Assembly: GCA_023238725.1 (NCBI GenBank)
Contig: CM041547.1
Coordinates: 20,570,744 to 20,634,743 of the forward strand
DNA from: Scortum barcoo
Taxonomy: Eukaryota; Chordata; Actinopteri; Centrarchiformes; Terapontidae
Direction of reading: 5' to 3'
Length of the DNA: 64,000 nucleotides
The position numbers and the translations under genes are program-made. The notes under the pieces were generated by a model. It was given only the letters and a program-made list of their open reading frames with translations. It was not told where the DNA came from and did no database searches. This document shows positions 13,915 through 27,700 of the stretch, piece by piece (positions within the stretch are counted from its first letter, which is position 1; every line of letters starts with the position of its first letter).

Positions 13915-14060
13915 AATATTCAATTCAAAGTCAATTTTATTTATATAGACCTCTATTACAAACCACAATCTGCCTCAAGGGGCTCTACAACCTGCACAGC
14001 ACATAATAGACCAAATAGTCCAGGGTCATCAGAAACTACTGTGCCAGGGACAAACAGTGG
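13915..14060. repeat. Dispersed fish repeat fragment (TTTATTTATATAG...CTCAAGG type)
   Basis: The phrase TCAATTTTATTTATATAGAC followed by 'CACAATCTGCCTCAAGGGGC' matches, with divergence, a very common interspersed sequence of teleost genomes. The family assignment is from memory of the pattern; element class and exact ends are not resolved. Confidence 0.5.
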
Positions 14061-16659
14061 AGTGAGGTTCTTGTGGTCACATCGACTGTAAAGCTCTCCA
14101 CTTCCTAAAAAGGTTTCTGCAGTGGTAACTGCGGGTGAGGCTCCTTGAAGTCAGGTGAACAGCAGTCTCTGGCAACTATGTGTATGTTAAAAAAGGCACA
14201 TGATGATCCACATCTTCTGCAGGCCAAAGGTCGGTAGCAAACTTACCAAGAAGCTTCTACACAGCACACAGAGGACTGGCTTTAAATAATTTGGCTCTTG
14301 GTATTGTGCTGCAAGAGGCGACAGGCAGATTGAGTTGGGACGTTAACTGTCAAACTAAACAAAGCTTTCCAACAAAATTTGCAGTGAAAACAACGGTTGA
14401 TGTTAAATGCACTGCACAGAAGTTCTGCATCAAAGATGACCACACCGCCAAATGTAAACAATAGGCTGATTGGATATACAGACAAAAAGCTCCGCACAAG
14501 TTGTTCTTGCTTTAAGACGTCTCAGAGAGATCACATATAACAGCTTGTTGACAAGGAGTGCTGTAGTTTAACCCACAGAGAAAGTGACTGGACCAGTATT
14601 ACCAGTATCCAGGAAAAGGTACGACTGTGTGCTTGAACCAACCTGCCCTGCAGAGAGACTCTGGGCAATTAACTGAACATGATGTGCTCTCGCTGACATC
14701 GTGGGCACCAGAATTTACAGTCTCAATTATCATTCCAACACAACGGGAGCATGACACCGTTTTCCTGGCACCACCGGGGTTGTTAGCTTCCTTCAACGGT
14801 CCCTCGTCCCCTCCATGGAAAACTGGGAGCTGCTCTATGGAGCCTTGTTTGCATATGCCATTTTGCTCATATGCAAACACTAGGAAAATCACAACAGAGG
14901 TCTGGTTCAGTCCAGTCTTACATTTATCATCATATCTGAAATAATGTATTAGCTAGAATTGCTTAATATGTCCATGAGGGTAATTTGGCAGTGCAGTGTC
15001 CTCCAGTGGGACGAAGCTCTGGTGCCAAATTCTCATGCTCAACATTACACAACACCGTCTGTACACTGAGAGAATACTTGTTTTCAATGGTATTATTAGT
15101 CGATCAACTCTGATGTAATTTCATACCTCAAAACAGTCTCACAAAAATTCCTTAATATTTTGTTTTTTGTGTTTTAAATGTTACTTTACCATCTTCTTTA
15201 TAACTCAGACAATAACGCAAATGAAACTGAATTTTAAAGGGCCTATTGTGATATTTGTTTGAACTGTGACCAAGATTCAAATCGAGCCAGACTCTTACAG
15301 TTGACAGAGCAACCTATCAGGGTTCTCCTGTGAACAAACTACATAGTAATTGTTTCTAAATTATCTAAAACTATCTTAGTTAGAAGAATTTTTAAATTTT
15401 CTTTATTTTTCTTTCTAGTTATCACCGTCCTATAGACTACTACAAATTTTCCCCAATATGTTGATATTGTCAATATAGAGGCCTGGTCGATTAATTAGTC
15501 TTCTCTACTTCTCTACTGCAAAATTCCTTCGACTATGCTCCCTTGACAAAATGTAAACCAAGTACACAGCATTCCTCAGCTGTATTGAAGAAGGTGACAG
15601 ACCCCTGGGAGTCTTTAGAAGGAAGAGAAAAGTAGAGGTTGCTGTGTTTAACGGGGTTATGTTGGCCCTGTCTGTTCCGGCACATTAACCCTGATCTGTG
15701 AGAAAGAGAGCAGACGGAGAGCTTTTCTTCTCATGACCCCTGCCTCCCTCCGTCCCCCATAAGCGCTGTGTTAGGCTGTGCTACAGCCGACGTCCATCAC
15801 AGCACAACCCGCCACCAAACTCATCTCATGTGCCGACCTCATCCTGTAACAGAGCATGGGGCAAATTAGTCCGGCTATACCTCTCAGCTGGCTTCACACT
15901 CCCTTCCTCTGCCTTCAGTCACCCTCCTCTCCCTCTCCAGAACCCCCCCTCACCCTCCCTTCTGTTTATCCAGTCTTTTCAGGGTCGCATTCCTCCCATA
16001 CTAACCCTTTATCAGGGAGAGACAGCAAGTAAAGGCATTCCACAAATTTCTGTTCTCCATCCTCCATGCCTCCCCCTCTTACATTTCTTTTAGACCTACT
16101 CTCCGGCTTTCCTTCCTGTTTTTCTACCCTCCCCTTATTGCCTTCACATCAGCAGGTCATGTGTTCCTCCAGAGGTTTCATCACTCGAGGGAGATCAGCA
16201 TCACCTCACCGTGGCAGCACACCCAGAGCTGCATGGATCCATATTGGTCCCTTTGTATCAGTCTGGTTACGTTCCCATTATCCTTTAAAATTCACTCGAC
16301 CATTAGTCTTCTGGATCAGTTAGCCCCCGTGCAGGGTTGACTACGAGCCATGACTGATCATAATCCCTGTAGCTTTGTTGTTTGGCAAAAACAAGAAGTG
16401 AAACAGAACAGGCTGAACACGCCCCAAGTGCTGGAGTCGTTTTAGCTTTAGTATATTTCACCAGTATACTCAAGGTAAAGGGAAATATGTTGGCCCCCAT
16501 GCAGACAGTATCTGAAACACTTCTAACAAATACAGAACACAATGGGGTGCTTCAGTCAAATGGTTTAAGCCTCTATTGCTTAAAAATAGACCTATTCAGT
16601 CCTATTCATATTTAATGCTGCAATATAGAACTAACCATAATCATATTTATGTGAGTTGC

Positions 16660-16925
16660 TGACACTTTCGCAGGAATTATCAATGAATCTGCTGATTATT
16701 TTCTAGATGAAGTGCTCAGTATATAAAATGTCACAAAACAGTCCAATATGCCCAGAAGGTCACCCTCAAGGTGATTCATTTTTTGTCCCACACACAGGCT
16801 AAAAACCAAACATATTTCATTTCACATCAAATAAAACTCAATGTAGAAGTTGAAACTTGGAAAATATTTGGTATTTTTGTTTGAAAATAGCTGCCTGTCA
16901 ATTTTCTGATGATCAACCAAGCATT
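16660..16925. repeat. Dispersed repeat, 'CTGCTGATTATTTTCTAG' family
   Basis: CTGCTGATTATTTTCTAGAT followed by ATATAAAATGTCACAAAACA matches the body of a short palindromic teleost repeat whose ends read GCTGCAAC. Several other copies lie in this window. Ends are eroded. Confidence 0.5.
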
Positions 16926-19900
16926 TCAGCTCTGATTTGGACATAGTCGAGTCTGTTGATGTCTCCCTCAATCTGACTCACATGCTTGCCACAGATAACT
17001 CTGTGACACACTTCAAACTACGTCTCCAGAGAGTGGCACGAGGACTAAAATTACTCTGACAGCTATTCCAGTTTGATAAGAGCTGTTCTATATAGAAAGT
17101 GGAAAGACGAGGAGGGAGAAAGAAAGAACTCCCATCAGGCAGTGTTAGACTTAGGCTTTTCCTTATGGAGGCTGACAGTTACAGTAAGAAATGGACATTG
17201 ACTTTGAGATAAAACAGAGTGTGTTTATGCTCATAACGCCTCTCCTCCCCCGACTTGGCTTACGCCCCTGTTGCCTCCCTGCCAAGTCCTCCAGAATCCT
17301 GTAAGAATCAAGGTTTCCCATTTCTTTGTCACTTTCCAACACCGCTCGGCTATGAAAGCATTCACTGTCTGTTTCGCTGAGACCCGTTTACGACGGGATT
17401 AGCTGGTCTAGATATTCATAACGAGGATCACTCATTAACTGGATACATGACAGTAGGTACAACACACGGTCGCCTCAAAAACCAACCCATGGCAAAATAT
17501 CTCATAACTTCATGAAACCATTAAAAAGGATTCTAATCTAAAAATGCCCAAATGAAAACAGCAGTATCCTGTCAATGCATGAAAGAGGAAGAGGAGCCAT
17601 AAAACAAATAACTCAAGGAAGGCCGGTTTTAGAAAACCGGCCTCATCATAGAGACCAGAATGTGGTTACAAAGAGGAAGTAACGCAGCAGCCAGGACTTT
17701 GAGAAGGACATGGAGGAGAAACTGGGAGAAGGGAGGAAAAAGAAAAGAGCAACAGAGCGTCCTTTTCAGTCTTGGTTGTCCCGTTTCGAAAGCAGGTCAA
17801 CCTCAGTCTTTATAAAACTGGGGCCATCCGTCCGTCAGTCAGTCAGACTCCCTCTCATTCCTTTCCACCTCACTGCCTCTCCCCGAGTTACAGTAAAAAC
17901 CAGGAGTCGTGACAACCCCTGCCACAGCGAGGCCATGTACAGTCAAACCCCTCCTGCTCCAGCTAAAGGGAAACCTAGAAACCGGCTGTGCTGTGTTGAT
18001 GACCACATTGACAGGAATATTAATAGAACGACAGCATAGTCAATACCGCTGTAGTCCCACCAACTGCTTCCCATCACAGCATCCTGGCCAAATTTGCTCG
18101 TCCCCAGCTGTCCCCTTCATGCTGTGGATGTTGTTTTGCACCTTTTTCACCCTTGTCTGTTTGACTTCAGCTGTTTATATTACCCTTTCCAACAAATACT
18201 CTCCGCTGTCTATTTCTGGTGTCAGCGCCTCTTGTGTCTGACCACTCTCATCCCCTTCGCAAGTTTAATGATCTACTGACTGCGGGTCTTATGAAGGTGA
18301 GAGCGGGTGCCTGACAGAGGCTGAAAAGGGAACAAAGTCAGCCAAAACTCCTTATGACCTCGCACGTCGGCTTCCTCTCTCCCCTTCACCCTCCTTCTCT
18401 GAAAGTGGGAAGGGTGGGGCAAAGAGAAGAGAGGGAGGAAAAGAGGAAATGACAAACTGAGAAAACTATTTTGCCATTTGTGGAACTTGTGTGCGAGCCT
18501 TTCAAGGAGGAGGGAAGGCGGCGTTTCCTTGAGCGCATGCTGAGCGGCTCTGTGGACCGAGAAGTAAATTAAGCCCTTGCTGGAAAATAACCGCACTGAA
18601 TGACAGATCTACATCACTTTCCACAATACTTTTCACATTCCTGCTCCAGCCAGGATCCGATTTCACTTTCAGCAGCAAGCCGGGCAATGCCATCTACCAT
18701 TTACAACCAGCGGCCCCAAAGAAGTCTTACTGAAGCCCTCAGCAGATCACCTACACCTGTGGTCCTGACCTTTACTGTCTCATGTGCCCACACAGATGAA
18801 TGCCACCTGTGTTGCTGTCATAACCGTGTTTTCAGGGTAATAGAGCAAATTCCACATCTATCATTCAAACAGTGATCTGATTACATAATTGAACGCACAA
18901 TTGACTGGTTATTTGACCAAACAGAGCAGGTACTGCACTGCACCAGTTTGCCACTCCGACAGTATTGACCATTAGATAAATAGATAGATGGTTACATAAG
19001 CCTTTTAAAACAGCCAGCGAAAGAATGCAGAGGGGAGTTAAGATACACATTTCAGTTTGTCAGCAGCACGTCTTTCTGTGGCATGTTGCATTGGCACAAC
19101 TAGGGATATTATTTCAGACAGACCTAGTGCAGAAAATATTACTACTTAACTTCTCCTATGTTCTCATACTGCCCCCCCACCCCTTCAGCAGACAGTCCTC
19201 TATCCTCTACTTTCCCCTTTTGGATTATAGTGTGGCTCGTTTGAGCTATATCACCTGTTATCTCTACCTACGACACTCCCTTTGAGTCACTAACAGACAG
19301 TATGTTCAAATGATAATCCCATAAAACAATGTCTTCACAGACCTCGGGGAGCCACATGCTAGTTTGACAAGCCGGACATCTGGTGTGCGACACAATTTGG
19401 ACGGACATGGGAATAAACCATCCAATGGGGAGACAGAAGGTAGACCCATTACGCAGCATGTTTCAAAGTCCACAGTGCCAAAGCGAGTGTCTGTCGAGAA
19501 TGTGTTGCACAATCTCTGAAGTACTAACCACTTCTCTATGCGGTCACACGCCAGGTGTGCGGCTCACACACACACACACACACGGACAAAGTCTATTTTG
19601 TACGTCTATGAGCAGTGATCGGCTGCTTTACCACTACCACACCGAATAGACCTCTCTTCTGTTTTAAGGTAATTATGCATGACTTTACCTCACATTGCAT
19701 AACCTGTATTCACACCAATGAGTCAACAAGTGTTAAGAACGTCACTATAAAGCATCCAAATTAGAATAACCTTCCAAACACTCCCATCAACAAGGAAGTT
19801 GTGTTGAAGTAAAGGCGGCTGGGGACCTAATCATTAAACTGGTGCTCCAGAGAGGGCGGGTCTGTAGGTCAATCATCTCTGATCGAGTATCATCATTTAT

Positions 19901-20779
19901 GCTTCAAAACTGAAAGCAGTAGAAATCATCACAGGAGGCACGGTCAATGTCCATCCACCAAAACCAGAAATCTCAAGGTCTTTTTTGTGTTTAGTCTGAC
20001 TCAGAGCACAACCACTTCCTGGTATTGTTTGGCTCTATTGAAACTTTACAGGTGCACGCTGCGAGGGGGAGGATGAGGAAAGGACAGGGTGGTGGCAAAA
20101 AACACAAAGCAGAGGAAAAGAGGCAGGGGAGGGAAAACACAGACAGGGAACAGAGATCACCAAGAAAGGTCCAATGAGCAGACTGGCACAACGAGGAAAT
20201 GTAAGAAAGAAAAAAGGAGGAGCGGTGAAAAGAAATAGGAAACCCACAGCAGCAGACACTGCTGCAGATATATCTGTGACCACAGTCAGTCAGTTAAAGT
20301 ATTCTGACCGAGGAAACTTAATTATGCTGTTCACGTCAACCAGAAGAAATATGTTTGGGGAGAACAAAAATAGACGAGACGAAAAATATATCTGTTTGGA
20401 AGAGCTGAATTAAAGGCCACCATTAGTGATATATGGTACAACATACAAACAGCTGTGTATGATACTGTCTGCATCACAAGCTTTTGAGATGAAATAAAAA
20501 AAAAACAAACAAAACAACAACCACGGTTAATGGAGAATCTTAACAGTCTCTGCTCTGACGGGAATGTTTTTCCCGCATGAATGAATCTCAGCTGACTACG
20601 TAGGAAATGGCATGACGCTTTACTGCCTTACCAATCATCGACGACCTCTGTTACTAGCACAGAGCACTGCAAGGAAATGCATGAACAGTGTACTCAGAAA
20701 AGAAATGACACGCTCCTCGTCAACTCTTTTGATACGTTACCACAGATGTTTATCATTGGAGAGGGGTTTGGCTCAGATT

Positions 20780-20965
20780 TAGATTAATCTATTTCTTTTC
20801 TAGTCAATAAAATGCCACAAAATATTTTTTGAATATATTTAACTTAGACTCACTAAAAGAATAAGGAACCCAGAAAATACTCATAGTTAAGAAGAAAAAA
20901 AGAATTATTACTATCAAACTGAATAGTTGGTAATTATTGTTTTAACTGATGGTTCAGCTCTAGCT
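20780..20965. repeat. Dispersed repeat, same GCTGCAAC palindromic family
   Basis: AGATTAATCTATTTCTTTTC, AAAATGCCACAAAATATTTT and a terminal GGTTCAGCTCTAGCTC are degenerate versions of the same family. Confidence 0.45.
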
Positions 20966-23111
20966 CAGACACAGCAGGGTTTCTTTTATAGCTGTTCCCA
21001 ACCTGTGTTTTCTTGCTTTTCTCTTCTCTTGGCCTGACAAGCCGAGTTTGATGGATATTTGAGCCCATGAACACTGGGAGAAGGTCACAAACAACAGATA
21101 AAAGATTAGAAAGACCTCACATTTACTAAAAAGAACCACAAGACTTTAAGACAACTGCGGGTTGCAGTGTGCCAAACTTTTTCACACTACCCTCCCCACT
21201 TGCAATAAAAAGAAAGGGGCCTGCGAGACATCTGGCTCAGACGGGACGGCCGTCCTTCAGTGAAATCTAAACATCCACAGGCATGTTCACTCAGACGGTA
21301 TAATTTTGAGAAGATTGAACAGCCACGCACAACCAGCTCCCGGTTCACATTTTAAGACGTCTGTGTGTGATTTTTGTCTTGCCTACAGTACATAACTCTC
21401 CTGGGGGGGGGGGGTCAGCCACGAGCGTGGACAGTGCTGACACACAAATAATGGAATGTAACAATCTCTGCGGGGGGCTGCATAACAGCACTGAAACTGG
21501 CAATAAGTGCGAAGAACTGGCCTTCAGAGAAGTTATTTCACAATGCCAGATCTTAATTCATGACTCAAATGCAACAACAGGACATGACATACCACATGTC
21601 ACCAAATTTGCCCCTTTTAAGGCTAGGTTCACCGATATGTGTTTCTCAAGCACCGCAGTGGATGACGAGGACTGCTCTATGAATGAGGTGGATTATCCAG
21701 AGAACAACACCATGCTACATATGACTATAAGAAGCACACATACGTCTCTGCATTTCAACTACTATAAGTTACTATTTCAGCATGCTATCATTTGTAAGAA
21801 CATTTCTATGCTCGAGTGTCAAAAAGTTATTAATGAGGTACGCTCACATAGTGCTTTAATAGCTTTTTGGCAGAAAACATCAGCTCAAAAAATGTGTACG
21901 GTTCTGATTACTGCAAATGAGAGCAAAGAGGTGCTGCTCCAACTCTCTGAGACCACTAACACTTTGTTCAATAAGAGGTTTTGGCTGAGGGAGCGCCAGA
22001 TTTGGGAGAGCTTCAGTGACCAGTTTGATTCAAGGTTGAGATCATAAATTTTTTTTTGGCAAATACTCAGCCGTGCAACTTGCTGTACTGAAAATGAGCG
22101 GGGCGTGCAAGCATACCAGAGTCTGTTTGCTTCCCAGAGTGCAAACACAATGATGTGCCATCTAATAGAGCAAACACAAATTGCACTGACAGAGCACAAC
22201 ACTTAGGTAGGTGCACAAAGACACGGCTTAGTAAGGCCCGATCACAATGTCACGCCCTTCAGATCGAAAGAAAGTCTGAGATTGTAAAAACCTCTGTCTG
22301 CCTGCGGGGGTGAAAATGTCAAGCATGTTGATGTGACATGCGCTTCTGTATCATGCTAAAGAAGTTAAAGTTAGTTTCCTGAGTTTATCCATGTAATAGC
22401 TGGACACTGAGCTAGGCAATATTGTGGAAAATAAAATAAATAGAGGATTGTTCTACCTAAAAGTCTTTTAATCCACATTATTTACCTCAAATACTTTTAA
22501 ACTTTGTCTGAAACTCTAATCTCAAGATTTCTTAATATTATGCTTTTAAGTTATTCACTTATTATCATTATGTTTCTCCATATTTTGATCTACTCTGTAC
22601 ATACAGCATTAATTTGTGCTTGTCCTGGAAAAAGGATGGGATGGGATCTTTCCTAATCTGAATAAAGGGAAGATGATTTAAGGCTGCCCTGATTTGTGAC
22701 TGTGGGCTGCATAAATAAAATAGTCTGCACTTGGCTTGATACTGATATATCCCATAAAAGCGCAATGGAAAACTCATGTTGCCTTGCTGATGTTCATTAC
22801 AGTGAACCACACTGTAATTAGAAGACAAAACTGGTTATTTTCAGCTGGCACTCCTGCGTATTTCAGGAATCACTCTGACTAATTGATAATAACAATCGAA
22901 GCATAACCACCTCTGTAAAATGCTTTTTCCTGCTCTGTCCTGAGCTTACAAACTTCATTTAGAGACACTGCCATCACATGAATAATGCAATGCCACATCC
23001 AAAAAGGTGTTTTATGAACAACTAGAATATTTAAAACATCAAAGTCTCCATTTTGTTTTCTCAGCTCCTTTATTGTGCTTTATTTTAATTTTGTATATTT
23101 TTATGTGGCTC

Positions 23112-23460
23112 AGTTATGTAGAGCTGCAACAATTGACAGAAAACTAATGGACTATCAACTCAAACTATTTTAATAATGTGCTAATTGGAGTTATTTCCCC
23201 AGCGGAAAATTAAGTATTATTATTTTTTTTTTTTATGTTCTCAAACGTGAACATTTGCCACTTTTCTTGGTCTTGCATTATGAAAAACTGAATATTTGGG
23301 GATGTGGCTACTGGTTGGACAAACCAAGACATTTGGTGAGGTCATCAAATATTGTGATGGGCATTTACCACAGTTTCCTAATGTTTTATAGACCAAACAA
23401 GAAAACAATTGGCACATTAATATATAATCAATAACAATCATTAGATGCAGCTCTAATGTA
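23112..23460. repeat. Near full-length MITE-like repeat of the GCTGCAAC family
   Basis: It begins TAGAGCTGCAACAATTGACA and ends ATTAGATGCAGCTCTAATG, so the termini are inverted relative to each other. Internal phrases (GACAAACCAAGACATTTGGT, GTTTTATAGACCAAACAA) match the family. Length about 345 bp. Non-autonomous; no ORF. Confidence 0.55.
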
Positions 23461-24311
23461 ACATATTCCACTGTTGTAATTTCTGCCAGCTCTCTCTTTG
23501 AAAACAGATAATGTATCAAGAGAGTTCATGATTAAATAAAACCTACATAAATCAGTATTTGATGCATAATATATATTTTTTTTAATCACAGAAACACACA
23601 ATGATTCATTCAGATTTTCACACACATCTCATTAAATTTTGCTCCATCTCGATCATCCACCATGTGAACCTGCAGTGAACTAAATCACAGTCAGATGTGC
23701 GGCCGGTGTGTTGGGGGGCCCTTGAACAGCCCCCGGTGCAGACAGCCTGCGGAGGAACACGGAGGCTGAGCGCCCGGTCGCACGCTGACGTCATGCCGCC
23801 AGACAGACACAGTTACCCGCCACACACGGCGTCTGCGTCCGACCGCCACACACCCAAAAACTTCAACCGGACCCCCCCGTTAACCACACGCTCCCCGGGG
23901 CCGGTGTGCGTGAACCCAGAGCCCGCTTTTTCCTCCCCCTCCCCTCACCGGCCTGTGCTGCAGCTCATTCACGCGGATCACTTCCTGCCTCTGCCCCGGT
24001 ACGGCCCGCCGCCACACCGCCGAGCCTGCACTTCACAACCCCCCCACACCACCTCCCTCTCACATTAAACACCCGGGAACACGTACGGGAGTTTAGGGGC
24101 AACAATAAGCGCGCTCCGGGGCAGTAAAGTTGGAGAAAGCTCGGTGTAAATCTGTCTCCACCCCGCGAGCTGACTCAAAGTTTCAGCTTCCTGGTTCACT
24201 GCACTTGCCGGAGTGGAGATTGAATGAGTTATGAAAAGAGCAGAGAGAGAGAAAGAGGGAGGGAGAGAGCATGGCGGACAAAAAGCAATGATAAAAAGTT
24301 GGGTATCTTAC

Positions 24312-24600
24312 CTGCTTTTAGGGTGCCTTTCAGATGGGGGGGCTAACAACAACCGGGGGGCTCAGTCAGCGTCGCCGTGAGTCAAACTTCTTCTCCAGTC
24401 GACGGCAGCTTCGCGAAGAGTTCAGGCTAAACTACAGCTTCCTCCCTCTCTTTCTCTGCTCACTCACTCTTTCTATCTTTTTTTCTTTCTCTCTCTCTCT
24501 CTCTCTCTCTCCTTCCTCCTTGTACCTCCCTCCTCCGCCGGCTGCTCACTGGCTCGCGTAATTTTCAGCCAGCAGGAGCCGGGGTGCGGTCCAGGACGAG
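24312..24600 (-). other. myh9: Probable non-coding first exon and promoter edge of myh9
   Basis: A strong donor in minus orientation (GCAG then GTAAG) ends at 24312, at the downstream edge of a CpG-rich block (about 23,690-24,720). The next acceptor in frame with a start is the ATG exon at 12704, giving an intron of about 11.6 kb. A non-coding first exon and a long first intron are typical of vertebrate MYH9. The 5' end of the exon is a guess; the sequence does not show the start site. Confidence 0.5.
24485..24511 (+). repeat. Short CT microsatellite at the myh9 first exon
   Basis: A run of CT dinucleotides; GA in the transcribed strand, inside the presumed 5' UTR exon. Confidence 0.8.
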
Positions 24601-24636
24601 GCGGGCTCCCCGGCACCGTCTGCGCCGCCCCTCCAG

Positions 24637-24715
24637 CCAATGGCAGCCCGGCTTTGGATGATGCACAGGCCGTTGGACCAATCGCGTTGGAGAGGTGACA
24701 GCGGCTGGGCGGGGC
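24637..24715 (-). promoter_or_regulatory. Likely myh9 core promoter: two CCAAT boxes and a GC box
   Basis: CCAAT occurs at 24637-24641 and 24678-24682, and an Sp1-type GGGCGGGGC at 24707-24715, all just upstream of the inferred first exon in GC-rich DNA. No TATA box is evident. This fits a broadly expressed CpG-island promoter. The assignment is by motif and position only. Confidence 0.45.
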
Positions 24716-24719
24716 GTAG

Positions 24720-27700
24720 GAAAAAAAAAAGCTGAACTTGAAAGTAAAGGGGGGAGGAGAGTAGGGGGGCACAGATAAAGCTGTGTTTAATGAGAAAGGT
24801 ATGTGCATACTAAGGATTTTTATGACCATATAAGTACCAGTCACTCTCAGGATGGACTGCATCACCCAGGGTCTTTTTCATGTGTCAACAGAGTCTGGTC
24901 TGACCACTGTCTGCTCTGAAAACAAGGAGCACTGATGGCTCCGACTGTTTGATACTGTTTCTGCTGCAGGGCTGCCAAACAGAAGACAAATCCCCTGCAC
25001 ACACAGACCTGTCTCGACTGTTTTATATACTGCTACTCATATCACCAATGTGCTGTGTTACATCAAATATTTTCACAGGAGAAGTTTTTGTATTTTATGA
25101 TTTCAGCCTCATTTTATTTTAAACTGTGCACCTGACTGTAGGATATTGGAATAAATATGATATATATCCTTGGTCAGATATTAATAGTACGGCACTTTAT
25201 TTGTCAATGTAAGCTGCTGTCCCACATCCAAAAGGAGGTCTGAGGTCAGCAGCAGAACAGGGCCTATGGAGCTGATAAAAATCTAGCAGGGTGGGTATTG
25301 ACCTACAGGGCCTTGGACCTCACACTGTTGAACAATTTAAAACACGCAGCGGTCATGTCACTCTTAAGGTCAATAATTTGATCCTTGTGGCCCTTGGGAA
25401 AATTATACAAACTACTATATATAAACAACTTATTCTGACTTGCCTCAGTGTTAACAGTAGATTAGAGAGATTTTTTAAAACAAACTGGATTTGGTTTTGT
25501 AAAACCAATTCTACACATAAATGTTCAGATACATGAGTTTAAAACTCTCATGAAAGTTTCAGTTTCATTTGGTTAAACTCTTATAACTTCTGCCTGTGCA
25601 CCTGATGTTTACATTTATTTAAATGCACCTGTGCATCTCTGAGATCAAGAGACCTAACAAGATATGAAGTGCAGTACAATTATGTGATTTACTCTCATAG
25701 GTTCCCATCACTCAAACAGGTAAGCCCAGATTCATGACCAGGCATGCTCACACTACATGGGAACTGTTGCAGGTGATGACTTGATTAATGTGAGGGAAAG
25801 AAACACTTGTTCAGATCATTCCTGACATTTCTTTTCTTTACCTCCCAAAGAGACCTGACTAATCCTTGGAGGTAATCAGCAATGAAGAAGAAGGGAGAGA
25901 TATGTGGAGATAAGACGTTTATGTAGCGATGATTATCTGAAAAATGAAAGTTTAAACTGATGTATAAAATGAGAAGAGATGGGAAGAGGAAAGGGACTGT
26001 GCAAGAAAACTGAGCAAAATAAGGATGAGTGAGGATGTTAAAATGCAGGTTCTGCGGCACCACAGCCAAAGTCTACTCAGAAGAATGGAACAGTACAAAG
26101 TGAACCTGTTTACTTCAGATATTCGCTCCCAGGAATCAGCAATCTAAGCCCAGTTTACGTAGAACTGAAGGCACAGGGCCAGCACACATGCCTCGACCAG
26201 CAGGGAGACATTAGCAATGGAAAATAAATATTTTTCAATCACTCAGTGTGAAACGTAGATAGAAAAATCAGCAGCTTTTATCATCAGAGATTTGAGGATA
26301 ATTTGGAACAGTGATTCCCAACCAGGGGTGCATGTTTTTAGCAAGTACGGAGAAAGGTTGTAGAGTGGCTCAATAAATTTATGGCTCAATAAAAGTATTT
26401 GATTTATGATTTGGCTGGAAAAATAAATATCCCCTTATTGAATCGGCTGTAACACCAAGAAGAGAGTGAGAAGAGAAAACCAAACCAGAACTAACTTAAA
26501 ATTGCATGAAAAAATATTTTCCACTTGTGTATATTTGACAGTGTTAAATAACACTGAGTTTAAAATGAATTAAAACAAGCACATTTGAAACATGAGGGTT
26601 GGTGTTGGTGAAGGGGTTCTTGAGTTCTTATCTGGGGGGCTGAAGGGGTAACTCTGAAATCAAAGATTTAGAGGAGTTAATTTAAGTTCATTCTAATCTG
26701 CTGAGATAAATCTTGACCCCTTTATGTTTTGTCTTCCCTTCTACACTCGGAGGGTGATGCCAGATAAGAGGCAGCGATACGAAACATATGAGGCTGCTCT
26801 GGGGGCCCTTTAACAAGACCTGATGCAAGTATTGACGCCATTACACACACATTCAGCACACCACACAAAGGCAACTCTTAAGCTGATTTACCACAAGAAG
26901 CCTCGTCATAGCGGGGCTTCAGGTATGACAGGAATCCACAGACAAACACAGGAAAATCACATTTTCTGTTCGGCTTGTGATTTACGTCCTTCATGTGTCA
27001 TTATGAAAGGAATGTGTCTCTGTGTTTTCCTATACGTTTAGCAGCCGGGCATCACATGTATGCAGAGCAAAACAGTGAACGTCCAGCACGCCTGACTGGA
27101 AAATTCAATACATCTCACACTCTCTCGCTCTCGCTCCCAGGATGGATGGGAAATATCCGAAACTTCAGCGGGGGAGGTCAGAGGTCACAACCGTCACTTG
27201 AGCGGGACCAGATGCCGAGTGAGAGAGACGGGGAGGCTGGAGTAGGGGAATGAGTGGGAGCAGAGGAGAGAGGGACTTCTTACTCAGAGGAAAATACTAA
27301 AATAAATACAATCTAATTCAAAGCTAATTTCAAAGCTCATATTTAATACAAAATGGGGAAGTACACAAATTTCACAACAGTGGCACAAGACACAAAACAA
27401 ACAGAACCAGGCACAGAAAGAAATGTGGGATTAAAACGCAGGCATGAATTACCAAATATGGACACTTCTGACCTCACTATCTCCCTCCCTCCTGCTCTCC
27501 TGTTCACTGTGACCTAGTCTCTCTCTCTCTCTCTCACTCTCTTGCTCACTCTCTCTTTTCCCTTTTCTTGGTTGTAATAGCAGCAGGGTGTGTCTGCAGT
27601 TCAGGGTGTGTAAAGCCATTATATCATTCAGCCAGAAAGAAAAGGACCCATTCAGCGATGGCACGTTAAAAGGGTGCCATGTTAACTCGCTGACCAGCTC

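Larger units (their letters stand above)
12864..24311 (-). other. myh9 intron 1, no coding gene recognised
   Basis: An 11.6-kb intron in total. Apart from repeats listed separately it holds no exon I can recognise. One 226-codon ORF on the plus strand (21367-22047) is discussed as a finding. It also contains a 24-bp near-perfect palindrome at 17620-17643. Confidence 0.6.

Noticed and set aside
24473..24865. 130-aa minus ORF over the myh9 promoter
   Set aside because: Its end translates the CT microsatellite (ERERERERK), and it spans the inferred promoter; no homology seen.
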